Positions 56,841 to 64,000 of a stretch of 64,000 nucleotides of DNA are shown in pieces. The position numbers and the translations under genes were made by a program. The notes beneath the pieces were generated by a model. The model was given only the letters and a program-made list of their open reading frames with translations, had not been told where the DNA came from and did not search any database. Source of the DNA: Nitrosovibrio tenuis (lineage in GTDB: Bacteria; Pseudomonadota; Gammaproteobacteria; Burkholderiales; Nitrosomonadaceae); contig NZ_FOBH01000006.1 in NCBI RefSeq assembly GCF_900109785.1, positions 62,001-126,000 on the forward strand. Direction: 5' to 3'. Position 1 is the stretch's first letter. Each line of letters opens with the position of its first letter.

Positions 56841-57950
56841 GTGGGCGGGTTGAAATCCGCTTACTATATCGGCCTTATGTCAGGCACCAGTCTTGATGGA
56901 ATCGATGCAGTGCTGGCTGATTTCACTCCTTCACTGCCGTCCCTGCTGAACTCCTTTTATTTGCCTTTCAATTCGGATCTGCGCAGCCGATTGCTCGATC
57001 TGCATCAACCGGGTCCTGATGAGCTGCACCGCGCAGCCATGCTTGGTAATGAGCTTGCGCGGCATTATGCGGAGGCAGTGATCGGTCTGCTTGACGTTGG
57101 ACGGGTAAAACCGAGCGAAATTGTTGCGATAGGCTGCCATGGGCAGACTGTACGTCACTGCCCGCAAGCGGAGATGGGTTACACTATTCAGCTATCAAAT
57201 CCCGCATTGCTGGTTGAACTCACCGGTATCACCGTGGTGGCAGACTTCCGAAGCCGTGACATCGCCGCTGGTGGGGAAGGCGCGCCCCTGGTTCCGGCCT
57301 TTCACCAGATGCTATTCAACGACTCGCACATTCACCGCCTCGTCATTAACATCGGCGGAATTTGCAATCTGACCAGTCTTATTCCCGGTGAAGGTGCCAG
57401 CGGATATGACTGTGGACCCGGCAACACCCTGATGGATGCGTGGTGCTTGCGTCATACCGGCAGAACATATGACGAAAACGGGATGTGGGCTGAATCGGGC
57501 GAAGTCATCGAAGCGTTGCTTGAGAAGTTACTGGCGCTTCCTTTTTTTTCTCGCCCGCCGCCTAAAAGCGCTGGAAGAGAATTATTTAATCTTGCGTGGC
57601 TGGAGAGTTGCCTGACCGGGAATGAGAAGCCAGCGGACGTGCAGGCAACGCTTTTACAATTGACCGTAGACGCAATTACCAATTCAGTGTTCGCGTATTG
57701 TCCAGATGCTTCGGAACTGTATCTCTGTGGCGGTGGAGCACGAAACAGGGCGTTGGTTGCCCGATTGCGAGCAGCCATGCCCGGCAAGAGGATAGAACTG
57801 ACAGATAAGCTCGGCATCGATGCGGACTGGCTGGAAGCGTTTGCCTTTGCGTGGTTGGCAAAACAGGCCGTTAACGGAATACCCGGTAGCCTTCCCAAGG
57901 TAACAGGTGCAAAAGGTGCCAGAGTGCTCGGCGCGATTTACCGGGCTTGA
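56841..57950 (+). CDS. anmK: Anhydro-N-acetylmuramic acid kinase
   Basis: Phosphorylates anhMurNAc during cell-wall recycling; 369 residues. The opening YYIGLMSGTSLDGIDAVL, GCHGQTVRH, DFRSRDIAAGGEGAPL, NIGGICNLTSL and LCGGGARN are AnmK signatures. The start is taken as the GTG at 56841; the TTG nine bases later is an alternative. Confidence 0.94.
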   Translation: MGGLKSAYYIGLMSGTSLDGIDAVLADFTPSLPSLLNSFYLPFNSDLRSRLLDLHQPGPDELHRAAMLGNELARHYAEAVIGLLDVGRVKPSEIVAIGCHGQTVRHCPQAEMGYTIQLSNPALLVELTGITVVADFRSRDIAAGGEGAPLVPAFHQMLFNDSHIHRLVINIGGICNLTSLIPGEGASGYDCGPGNTLMDAWCLRHTGRTYDENGMWAESGEVIEALLEKLLALPFFSRPPPKSAGRELFNLAWLESCLTGNEKPADVQATLLQLTVDAITNSVFAYCPDASELYLCGGGARNRALVARLRAAMPGKRIELTDKLGIDADWLEAFAFAWLAKQAVNGIPGSLPKVTGAKGARVLGAIYRA

Positions 57951-58141
57951 ACCCGGTTTGGACCCACATCCGCCTTATAGCGATCAACCAGAAAGGTGAA
58001 GGTCAAGTAGCGCAAAAAATTGCGATGAGATGATAGTGCCAACTAAAAAATAAGCGGGTCAACTACCGGATTGGCCAGATTGAGATTCAAGTTTACTTTG
58101 CTGTTGCCAATGACTCGAAACGCAAAAACAGCAACAAAAAA

Positions 58142-58166
58142 CGGAAGCCGAGGCTTTCGTTTTTTC
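58142..58166. terminator. Bidirectional terminator between anmK and erpA
   Basis: CGGAAGCC and GGCTTTCG pair with a very short loop. The stem is followed by a T tract and preceded by an A tract, so it can end transcription from both sides. Confidence 0.7.
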
Positions 58167-58184
58167 ATGAAGTTATTTCAACGC

Positions 58185-58553
58185 TCAAACAGAAAATGAA
58201 GATCCACAGCCACAGGTACTGGAAGCGCCTGGGTTTTTGATAACGAATTGCGCACCTTCAGCGTTTTCCTGGTAGTCGATTTCCGATCCGGCCAGATATT
58301 GAAAACTCATCGCATCGATGAGGAGTTTTACACCATTCTTTTCCATTACCGTATCATCTTCGTTCGTTAGCTCGTCAAACGTGAAGCCGTATTTGAAGCC
58401 GGAACATCCGCCACCCGCTACAAATACTCGCAGTTTGAGATCGTTGTTTCCTTCTTCTTCGATCAATTCTCTGACCTTATTTGCCGCGCTATCGGTGAAG
58501 ATCAACGGAACCTGCATTCCGGCGACCAAGTCTGCCTCGGCTGCTGTGTTCAT
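58185..58553 (-). CDS. erpA: Iron-sulfur cluster insertion protein ErpA
   Basis: A-type [Fe-S] carrier; 122 residues from the ATG at 58553 (MNTAAEAD). Three cluster Cys are present: [11 protein letters not shown] and the C-terminal CGCGSSF. A longer frame to 58622 has no family likeness. It lies downstream of bactofilin in the rplM-rpsI-argC-DUF6776-bactofilin-erpA order. Confidence 0.95.
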   Translation of the reverse strand: MNTAAEADLVAGMQVPLIFTDSAANKVRELIEEEGNNDLKLRVFVAGGGCSGFKYGFTFDELTNEDDTVMEKNGVKLLIDAMSFQYLAGSEIDYQENAEGAQFVIKNPGASSTCGCGSSFSV

Positions 58554-58611
58554 ATTGAATTCCCGAATGAAAAAATAAGTAAAAAAATTATCCTCTGCTC
58601 CTGAATAATGG

Positions 58612-59031
58612 TCAATCCCCATGGGCCGCTGGTATCAGCGGCACCACCTTATTGCCGGGTTGTATATCATCCCTGTCCCGGTGAAGCAACATTCCCTGGA
58701 CCGAGGCACCCACGTGGATTTCCAAGGTCTTATATTGTACATCTCCCGAGACTTTCGCTTTGGCCTGGAGTTCCACATATTCGCTCGTCTGTATGGCGCC
58801 GATTACAGTGCCATTGATAATGGCATGAGAGACCTGTATTTTTCCCTCAATAATCGCCTCGTCACTCAGGACCAGGGTGCTGAGCTTGTCGCTTGACGCA
58901 ATAATATTTCCTCTGACATGACCGTCGACGCGCAAACCTCCACTGAAGTTAATATTGCCGTCGATGTGAGTGTCTGCTCCGATAAGCGAATCAATCTGGT
59001 TTTGGGGCTTGCCCGTTTTTTTCCCAAACAT
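58612..59031 (-). CDS. Bactofilin (polymer-forming cytoskeletal protein)
   Basis: 139 residues. The right-handed beta-helix core ([27 protein letters not shown] and the following turns) self-assembles into filaments. Flanks are short and polar. The ATG follows AAGGAGAGGAAA. It starts 10 bases after DUF6776, so the two are coupled. It probably organises a cell-envelope machine. Confidence 0.92.
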   Translation of the reverse strand: MFGKKTGKPQNQIDSLIGADTHIDGNINFSGGLRVDGHVRGNIIASSDKLSTLVLSDEAIIEGKIQVSHAIINGTVIGAIQTSEYVELQAKAKVSGDVQYKTLEIHVGASVQGMLLHRDRDDIQPGNKVVPLIPAAHGD

Positions 59032-59041
59032 TTTCCTCTCC

Positions 59042-59782
59042 TTATAAAGACAGATTCACGGTTTGCATCAATCTTGCCTGTGCTATACCGTTTTCAAACA
59101 CTTTCACCTGCATGCTCTCGACAGTGGCGTCCGAGGGCATACGGAAGCTCCTTTCTACCCTTTGGTAAAACTTGAAGCGAACATCAAACAATTTTGAAGG
59201 GCTTTCGCTTGCCAGAGGCATGGTCAATTTTTTTTCATTTTGCTGGAAATTGATCGTAAATTCCAGGCTACCCTGAAAATCCTTCTGGCGCTGCCCGCCT
59301 TGGACCAACAGCAGGCTGTAATGATATTCCCCAGGCAACTGGCCTCGTTCCAGCTTTAAACGCCCTATGGAAACGCGCTGTTCCGTTTTTCCCGGAACCG
59401 ATCCAAGGTTTTGGAAAAACGCGAGATCTTCCTTCAAGCGGATATTTTCGGTTTCCAGAGCTTTGACTTGTTTGGTAATGTCCTCGCGCACCACGTGGTC
59501 CATTTGCAACTGGCGATCGACGCTTGCCACCTTCATGCGCAGCTCGTCGTTATCCCGTTGCAGACGGGTATTCAACTGTGACAGCCGTTCCAATTCATAG
59601 CTTATTTCGTTCTTGTCAAAGCCTGCAAACTTGCGCCCGGCATCGTACATACTCCACGACAGGACCATTGCCAGAGCCACCAGGACTGTAATAGCCAACC
59701 AGCGCACGTACGCAGGAATCTGCGGACGCACCGCCACTCGCGACGCTGATATCCCGAACTTTCTTTTAAGCGATTTCATCAT
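59042..59782 (-). CDS. DUF6776 family membrane protein
   Basis: 246 residues: a short cytoplasmic N-terminus, one membrane helix (about 26-46, WLAITVLVALAMVLSW), a coiled coil (about 60-125) and a C-terminal beta domain. The family is seen next to bactofilin genes in betaproteobacteria. The role may be to anchor the filament or connect it to the envelope; that is inference. Confidence 0.75.
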   Translation of the reverse strand: MMKSLKRKFGISASRVAVRPQIPAYVRWLAITVLVALAMVLSWSMYDAGRKFAGFDKNEISYELERLSQLNTRLQRDNDELRMKVASVDRQLQMDHVVREDITKQVKALETENIRLKEDLAFFQNLGSVPGKTEQRVSIGRLKLERGQLPGEYHYSLLLVQGGQRQKDFQGSLEFTINFQQNEKKLTMPLASESPSKLFDVRFKFYQRVERSFRMPSDATVESMQVKVFENGIAQARLMQTVNLSL

Positions 59783-59986
59783 AACAATCTGTATGCCTAT
59801 GACAGCAACAATGCCGAGCTCAGCCTGGAAATCATCGCGGAAATCTGTTCAATCAAGTAGCTGCCAAATTTCCCTGCGTGCGGGATGAAATGCCGGATTA
59901 ACATCAGACAGTGAAGCTTCATTACTCTCACAGAGAGACAAACATCGGCAGCGCCTCACCGTTTAACGGCAACGTTTGACGAAGAA

Positions 59987-61015
59987 TTACGGCAGCAACG
60001 GAACCTGGTCGATGGCCAAGGTCTCCGGCAACCCGAACATCAGGTTCATGTTTTGTACCGCTTGTCCAGCCGCACCCTTGACGAGGTTATCAGTTACCGA
60101 AAGTATAACGGCCGTGTCGCCACCTTGCGGTCGATGGATCGCGATACGGCAGAGGTTTGAGCCTCTTACTGAGCGGGTTTCAGGATGAGCGCCCGGCGGC
60201 AACACGTCAACGAATGGTTCATCGGCGTACCGGGTTTCATACAACGCCTGTAAATCGGCACCTGCCGTAAGTTGTGCGTAGAGTGTTGCATGAATCCCAC
60301 GGATCATGGGCGTGAGGTGGGGCACAAATGTCAGCCCGATCGGCTTGCCTGCTACCTGAGATAAACCCTGCCTGATCTCCGGCAGATGCCGATGTCCCGG
60401 CACACCATATGCTTTGAAATTATCGGTGGCTTCGGAAAATAGCGTATGTACCTCTGCTTTGCGTCCCGCGCCTGAGACGCCGGATTTCGCGTCAGCGACG
60501 AGATGATCCAGATCCACGATACCCGCTTCGATCAGGGGAAAAAAGCCCAGTTGCACCGCAGTAGGATAACAACCGGGATTGGCGATAAGGCGGGCATGCT
60601 TGATTTTTTCGCGATTTATTTCCGGCAGGCCATAGACAGCCTCCGCTACTAGGTCAGGACAGGCGTGAGTCATGCCGTACCATTTTTCCCACACCGCTAT
60701 ATCCTTGATACGGAAGTCGGCGGCCAGATCTATGATGCGTACTCCACCCTCCAGCAAAGACCGGGCTTGATGCATGGCAATACCGTTGGGTGTCGCAAAG
60801 AATACGACATCGCACTTGTCCAGGCTTGCTGTGGCGGGATCAGAAAATGCAAGCAGCACTCGTCCGCGCAAACTGGGAAACAGATCAGCCACCGGCAGGC
60901 CGGCTTCGTTGCGCGAGGTGATGGCATGTATGCTGACCTCGGGATGCTGCGACAAAATACGCAGTAGTTCTACACCGGTGTAACCCGTTCCGCCTACGAT
61001 ACCGACTTTAAGCAT
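59987..61015 (-). CDS. argC: N-acetyl-gamma-glutamyl-phosphate reductase
   Basis: Arginine synthesis, third step; 342 residues, type 1 family. Rossmann motif [16 protein letters not shown], catalytic Cys in [12 protein letters not shown], and the C-terminal [15 protein letters not shown]. It follows the rpsI terminator. The gap to the next gene downstream is 204 bases. Confidence 0.96.
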   Translation of the reverse strand: MLKVGIVGGTGYTGVELLRILSQHPEVSIHAITSRNEAGLPVADLFPSLRGRVLLAFSDPATASLDKCDVVFFATPNGIAMHQARSLLEGGVRIIDLAADFRIKDIAVWEKWYGMTHACPDLVAEAVYGLPEINREKIKHARLIANPGCYPTAVQLGFFPLIEAGIVDLDHLVADAKSGVSGAGRKAEVHTLFSEATDNFKAYGVPGHRHLPEIRQGLSQVAGKPIGLTFVPHLTPMIRGIHATLYAQLTAGADLQALYETRYADEPFVDVLPPGAHPETRSVRGSNLCRIAIHRPQGGDTAVILSVTDNLVKGAAGQAVQNMNLMFGLPETLAIDQVPLLP

Positions 61016-61264
61016 AGAAATCCTCGGATTTATAGAGCAGGGACAAACCTATTAAGAGTAGTTCAAGCTGCATCCACCGCTGGTTGTCTTCTCGCTCCCC
61101 TTACCCCAGGCACCTCAACACAGCACTCTAAACAGCACCTTGGGCTGACTCTTTCAAGGAGACAGATAGCGGACCCTTTGAATTCCCTGTAAGAGCCCCT
61201 ATTTATAATTTTATTCGCTCCCTCGCCAGAGACACTAAATCGGCTCATCGATTATAACAACAAA

Positions 61265-61292
61265 TAAAAAAGCCGCCAGAACAGGCGGCTTT
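61265..61292 (-). terminator. Rho-independent terminator of rplM-rpsI
   Basis: On the minus strand AAAGCCGCC, a six-base loop, then GGCGGCTTTTTT. It lies 20 bases after the rpsI stop, so it ends the ribosomal-protein operon. Confidence 0.93.
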
Positions 61293-61311
61293 GGTATCGA
61301 GCGCATGAAAC

Positions 61312-61704
61312 TTATCTCTTGGAAAATTGTTTGCGTCGACGCGCCTTACGCAGACCTACTTTTTTGCGCTCCACTTCACGGGCATCGCGGGTAACCAGAC
61401 CCGCATTGCTCAATACTGGTTTGAGGGTGGCGTCATAGTCAATCAACGCGCGGGTTATGCCGTGCCGTACCGCACCCGCCTGCCCTGATTCACCCCCGCC
61501 GTGAATATTGACCATGATGTCGAAAGTCGTAAGATTTCCAGTCAACTCAAGCGGCTGTCTAATCACCATGCGGCCTGTTTCACGAGAGAAGAACTCGTCC
61601 ACCGGTTTGTTATTGACAGTAATCAGGCCTCTGCCCGGTTTGAGGAACACCCGTGCCACAGCGCTTTTGCGCCGTCCGGTACCGTAACTATGATTTTCGC
61701 CCAT
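61312..61704 (-). CDS. rpsI: 30S ribosomal protein S9
   Basis: 130 residues from the ATG at 61704 ([19 protein letters not shown]). The family C-terminus [14 protein letters not shown] is intact. It starts 5 bases after the rplM stop codon, so the two genes are one operon. Confidence 0.97.
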   Translation of the reverse strand: MGENHSYGTGRRKSAVARVFLKPGRGLITVNNKPVDEFFSRETGRMVIRQPLELTGNLTTFDIMVNIHGGGESGQAGAVRHGITRALIDYDATLKPVLSNAGLVTRDAREVERKKVGLRKARRRKQFSKR

Positions 61705-61708
61705 GATA

Positions 61709-62143
61709 TCAAGCCCTGACTTCGAGTTGACGCGGCTGTTGCGCCGCGTGCGGGTGCGCAGCACCTGCATAAACCTTGAGTTTCTTTAACATCGCGTACC
61801 CCAGGGGGCCCTTCGGCAACATACCTTTGACCGCTTTTTCCAATGGCCGCCCGGGAAAGCGGGCATGCATTTTAGCGAAACTAGTTTCGTAAATACCGCC
61901 CGGGTAACCGCTATGGCGGTAGTAACGCTTGTCTTCTGCCTTATTCCCGGTGATACGCAGCTTATCGACGTTAATCACAACAATATAATCACCAGTATCT
62001 ACATGTGGAGTAAAGATAGGCTTATGCTTGCCGCGCAGACGGTAGGCGATCTCTGCGGCGAGACGCCCCAGCACCTTGTCGGCTGCGTCAATCACAAACC
62101 AGTCGCGAATCACTTCATGTGGTTTGGCTGAAAAGGTCTTCAC
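61709..62143 (-). CDS. rplM: 50S ribosomal protein L13
   Basis: 144 residues from a GTG at 62143 that gives the usual (M)[25 protein letters not shown] lies upstream. The longer frame to 62428 is rejected because L13 is about 142 residues. Key segments [25 protein letters not shown] and AHPHAAQQP are conserved. First gene of the rplM-rpsI operon. The upstream region holds the inverted-repeat element at 62377-62513. Confidence 0.96.
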   Translation of the reverse strand: MKTFSAKPHEVIRDWFVIDAADKVLGRLAAEIAYRLRGKHKPIFTPHVDTGDYIVVINVDKLRITGNKAEDKRYYRHSGYPGGIYETSFAKMHARFPGRPLEKAVKGMLPKGPLGYAMLKKLKVYAGAAHPHAAQQPRQLEVRA

Positions 62144-62362
62144 GAAACCTACCCCTGCTATCTCAGTAAAGCCGACTATTCTATGGGAGGCTCGCATGAT
62201 TGTCAAACTTGAGCCGTTTCCTCTTTTCGATCGTTCTGATCGTTCCCAACTAACGCCCGGAACGATGGCTCGCTCGCTGTGCACCGACGCACGTTCGCAG
62301 ATGCGTCGATCCTGGCCCCCCGATCTAGTCCCAGTTCCTACCAAAATTATTGGGAAAACGGT

Positions 62363-62392
62363 ATTATATAAAGCCAAGGAGCCTCTGAACAA
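62363..62392 (-). promoter_or_regulatory. Candidate rplM promoter using the element end
   Basis: On the minus strand TATAAT (62368 to 62363) lies 18 bases after TTGTTC (62392 to 62387), which belongs to the terminal inverted repeat of the element at 62377-62513. A moderate match to the sigma70 consensus. Confidence 0.4.
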
Positions 62393-62513
62393 GTCTTCCG
62401 GCCGACCATCACCAGCATTGCTCATCATGCATGAGGCAGCTCTCTCCGGAACCCATCTATTTCCGGAGCTCTTGCGTGCGGCCGTCGTGCATAGAACCTG
62501 TTCAGAGGATTCT
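62377..62513. mobile_element. MITE-like inverted-repeat element upstream of rplM
   Basis: About 137 bases. The ends are imperfect inverted repeats of about 20 bases with a perfect core, CCTCTGAACA at 62382-62391 and TGTTCAGAGG at 62499-62508. Inside is a perfect stem CTCCGGAA / TTCCGGAG at 62444-62451 and 62461-62468. No coding capacity. The layout fits a miniature element moved by an insertion-sequence transposase of unknown family; a clear target-site duplication was not seen. Confidence 0.5.
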
Positions 62514-62598
62514 TTTTGACTTGCCGAAATGCAGTCATTACAAATAGTGCAAACGCATAGCGCGTCTTATCATCTTATTGTCCTGAGGAGAAAGTTGT

Positions 62599-63471
62599 AT
62601 GTCACAAAAACACCCGGTTATCGCCGTTACTGGCTCGTCCGGCGCCGGTACGTCGACAGTCAAGAATAGTTTCGAGCACATCTTTTTCCGTGAGAAACTG
62701 ACTGCTGCGGTGGTAGAGGGCGACAGTTTCCATCGCTATGATCGGGATGAAATGAAGAAGGCCGTAGCCGAGTCTGAGAAGGACGGAGGCCATCCGATTA
62801 GTCATTTCGGTCCCGAAGCCAACGAATTCGAGAAATTGGAAGCATTATTCAAGGAATATGGTGAGAGCGGAGCCGGCCAGACCCGCCTCTATTTGCACAA
62901 TGATGCAGAAGCTGCGCCTTATCAGCAGAAGGCGGGTACATTCACCCCATGGAGCTCGATCAAACCGGGTTCCGATCTGCTCTTTTATGAAGGCCTGCAT
63001 GGCGGAGTGAAAAGTGAAACCGCCGATGCCGCAAAATATGTGGATCTGCTGGTGGGTGTTGTACCCATTGTCAATCTGGAGTGGATTCAAAAAATCCATC
63101 GCGACATGAATGCGCGTGGCTACTCAGCGGAGGCCGTGACCCATACCATACTCCGCCGCATGCACGACTATGTGCATTACATTACTCCCCAGTTTTCGCG
63201 TACCCACATCAATTTCCAGCGGGTTCCGACGGTGGATACGTCCAATCCCTTCGTCGCGCGCGATATTCCGACCCTGGACGAGAGTTTTGTCGTGATTCGC
63301 TTCCGCGACCCCAAAAACGTGGAATTTCCGTACCTGCTTGCGATGATTCATAACTCATTCATGTCCCGTCCGAACACAATTGTTGTGCCGGGTGGAAAGA
63401 TGGGGTTGGCGATAGAGCTGATATTAACGCCGCTGATTCTGGATCTGGTCAAAGCAAGCCGGAACAAGTAG
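62599..63471 (+). CDS. prk: Phosphoribulokinase
   Basis: Makes ribulose 1,5-bisphosphate in the Calvin cycle; 290 residues, the proteobacterial (class I) type. The P-loop GSSGAGTST lies at about 12-20, with EGDSFHRYDRDEM, FEKLEALFKEYGE and FYEGLHGG next. The ATG follows GAGGAGAAAG. No RuBisCO gene is in the window. It supports an autotrophic lifestyle. Confidence 0.96.
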   Translation: MSQKHPVIAVTGSSGAGTSTVKNSFEHIFFREKLTAAVVEGDSFHRYDRDEMKKAVAESEKDGGHPISHFGPEANEFEKLEALFKEYGESGAGQTRLYLHNDAEAAPYQQKAGTFTPWSSIKPGSDLLFYEGLHGGVKSETADAAKYVDLLVGVVPIVNLEWIQKIHRDMNARGYSAEAVTHTILRRMHDYVHYITPQFSRTHINFQRVPTVDTSNPFVARDIPTLDESFVVIRFRDPKNVEFPYLLAMIHNSFMSRPNTIVVPGGKMGLAIELILTPLILDLVKASRNK

Positions 63472-63555
63472 TCGGCTGCCCATGGATAAGCCCGGCTGGA
63501 ACCTTGAGCTTGCCATTTCCCTGGATAAACCTGTTTTACACGCTTAGCCGCGAAT

Positions 63556-63578
63556 GGGGATCTTTTTAGATGATCCCC
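63556..63578 (+). other. Hairpin upstream of the helicase gene
   Basis: GGGGATC and GATCCCC are perfect inverted repeats around a nine-base loop, 27 bases before the helicase ATG. It might be a weak terminator after prk or a translation-control hairpin; there is no T tract after the stem. Confidence 0.35.
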
Positions 63579-63604
63579 CGGTAGCGGCTCCAGCGCTTTT
63601 CCCA

Positions 63605-64000
63605 ATGTCTTCCCTATTTTCAGCCCTCAATCCCGAACAACTCGAAGCAGTCACTTTGCCGCACCAGCCGGTGTTGGTGCTGGCTGGTGCGGGCAGCGGC
63701 AAGACACGGGTGCTCACCACTCGCATTGCTCATTTAATCCAGTCCGGGCAGGTCGGTCCCCACGGTATATTGGCTGTTACATTTACCAACAAGGCTGCAA
63801 AGGAAATGCTTGTTCGCATTTCGTCCATGTTGCCGATCAATACGCATGGCATGTGGATAGGTACGTTTCATGGCCTGTGCAATCGCATGCTGCGTGCTCA
63901 CTATCAGGATGCTGGATTACCGCAGTCTTTCCAGATTCTTGATTCTGCCGATCAGTTGGCGGTAACAAAACGCATTCTAAAAAGTCTGGGTGCGGATGAT
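63605..64000 (+). CDS. UvrD/Rep-family DNA helicase (partial)
   Basis: The first 132 residues of a superfamily 1A helicase (MSSLFSALNPEQLEAVTLPH). Q-motif-like start, Walker A AGAGSGKT at 27-34, motif Ia AVTFTNKAAKEM and WIGTFHGLCNRMLR. It runs off the window. UvrD and Rep cannot be separated from this much sequence. Confidence 0.93.
   Translation, partial: MSSLFSALNPEQLEAVTLPHQPVLVLAGAGSGKTRVLTTRIAHLIQSGQVGPHGILAVTFTNKAAKEMLVRISSMLPINTHGMWIGTFHGLCNRMLRAHYQDAGLPQSFQILDSADQLAVTKRILKSLGADD

Noticed and set aside
61709-62428. A 239-residue reading of rplM
   Set aside because: L13 is about 142 residues; the extra part runs over the promoter region and the end of the inverted-repeat element.

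Overview
This 64 kb window is chromosomal DNA from a betaproteobacterium. It most likely belongs to the family Nitrosomonadaceae and is Nitrosospira-like. The evidence is a proteobacterial-type phosphoribulokinase (Calvin cycle), betaproteobacterial gene orders (rplM-rpsI-argC-DUF6776-bactofilin-erpA; lptD-surA-pdxA-ksgA; lnt-glyQ-glyS-gmhB-plsC), several cytochrome/cupredoxin genes and moderate GC content. The genus is inferred from gene content and was not tested by a search.

Layout. 1-351: the 3' end of a 23S rRNA gene, a 5S rRNA and its terminator. 482-919: a secreted cupredoxin. 1061-10165 (minus strand): a sulfate-uptake locus with cysA, cysW, cysT, a degenerate EAL-domain gene, the sulfate-binding protein, two tandem outer-membrane porins of the alginate-export type and a YezD-like small protein. 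The unit 'promoter + yezD + porin' has been tandemly duplicated, and one yezD copy has decayed. 10373-20437 (plus): ttcA, a Do-family protease, leuS, lptE, holA, proA and a lipoyl-bearing lpdA. 20438-21368 is gene-poor. 21369-24278: a secreted coiled-coil protein, a lytic transglycosylase, a c-type cytochrome and a class 3 lipase. 24397-30462 (minus): the envelope/ribosome cluster lptD-surA-pdxA-ksgA, divergent from mpl (30812-32167). 32314-37474: a DUF3617 protein, a periplasmic ankyrin protein, and a cytochrome P450 paired with a RoxA-like di-heme cytochrome.

38011-44260 (plus): an RNB-family ribonuclease, tonB-like, aroE, mtgA and mgtE. 44276-45696 (minus): lptM-lysA. 45821-47067 is an accessory patch with a ParB-like small protein and a multiply frameshifted pseudogene. 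47068-53810 (minus): lnt-glyQ-glyS-gmhB-plsC-ygjP. 53907-57950: an orphan histidine kinase, an M23 endopeptidase and anmK. 58185-62143 (minus): rplM-rpsI, argC, DUF6776, bactofilin and erpA. A MITE-like inverted-repeat element lies upstream of rplM. 62599-64000: prk and the start of a UvrD/Rep helicase that runs off the window.

Most of the window is housekeeping: LPS export (lptD, lptE, lptM, surA), peptidoglycan (mpl, mtgA, anmK, M23, slt), translation (leuS, glyQS, rplM, rpsI, ttcA, ksgA) and amino-acid synthesis (proA, lysA, argC, aroE). The most unusual parts are the duplicated sulfate-porin locus with its EAL-like partner, the P450/di-heme pair, the repeat-expanded N-terminus of LptD, and the inverted-repeat element that may contribute a promoter to rplM. 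No tRNA, CRISPR array, complete insertion sequence or prophage was recognised.
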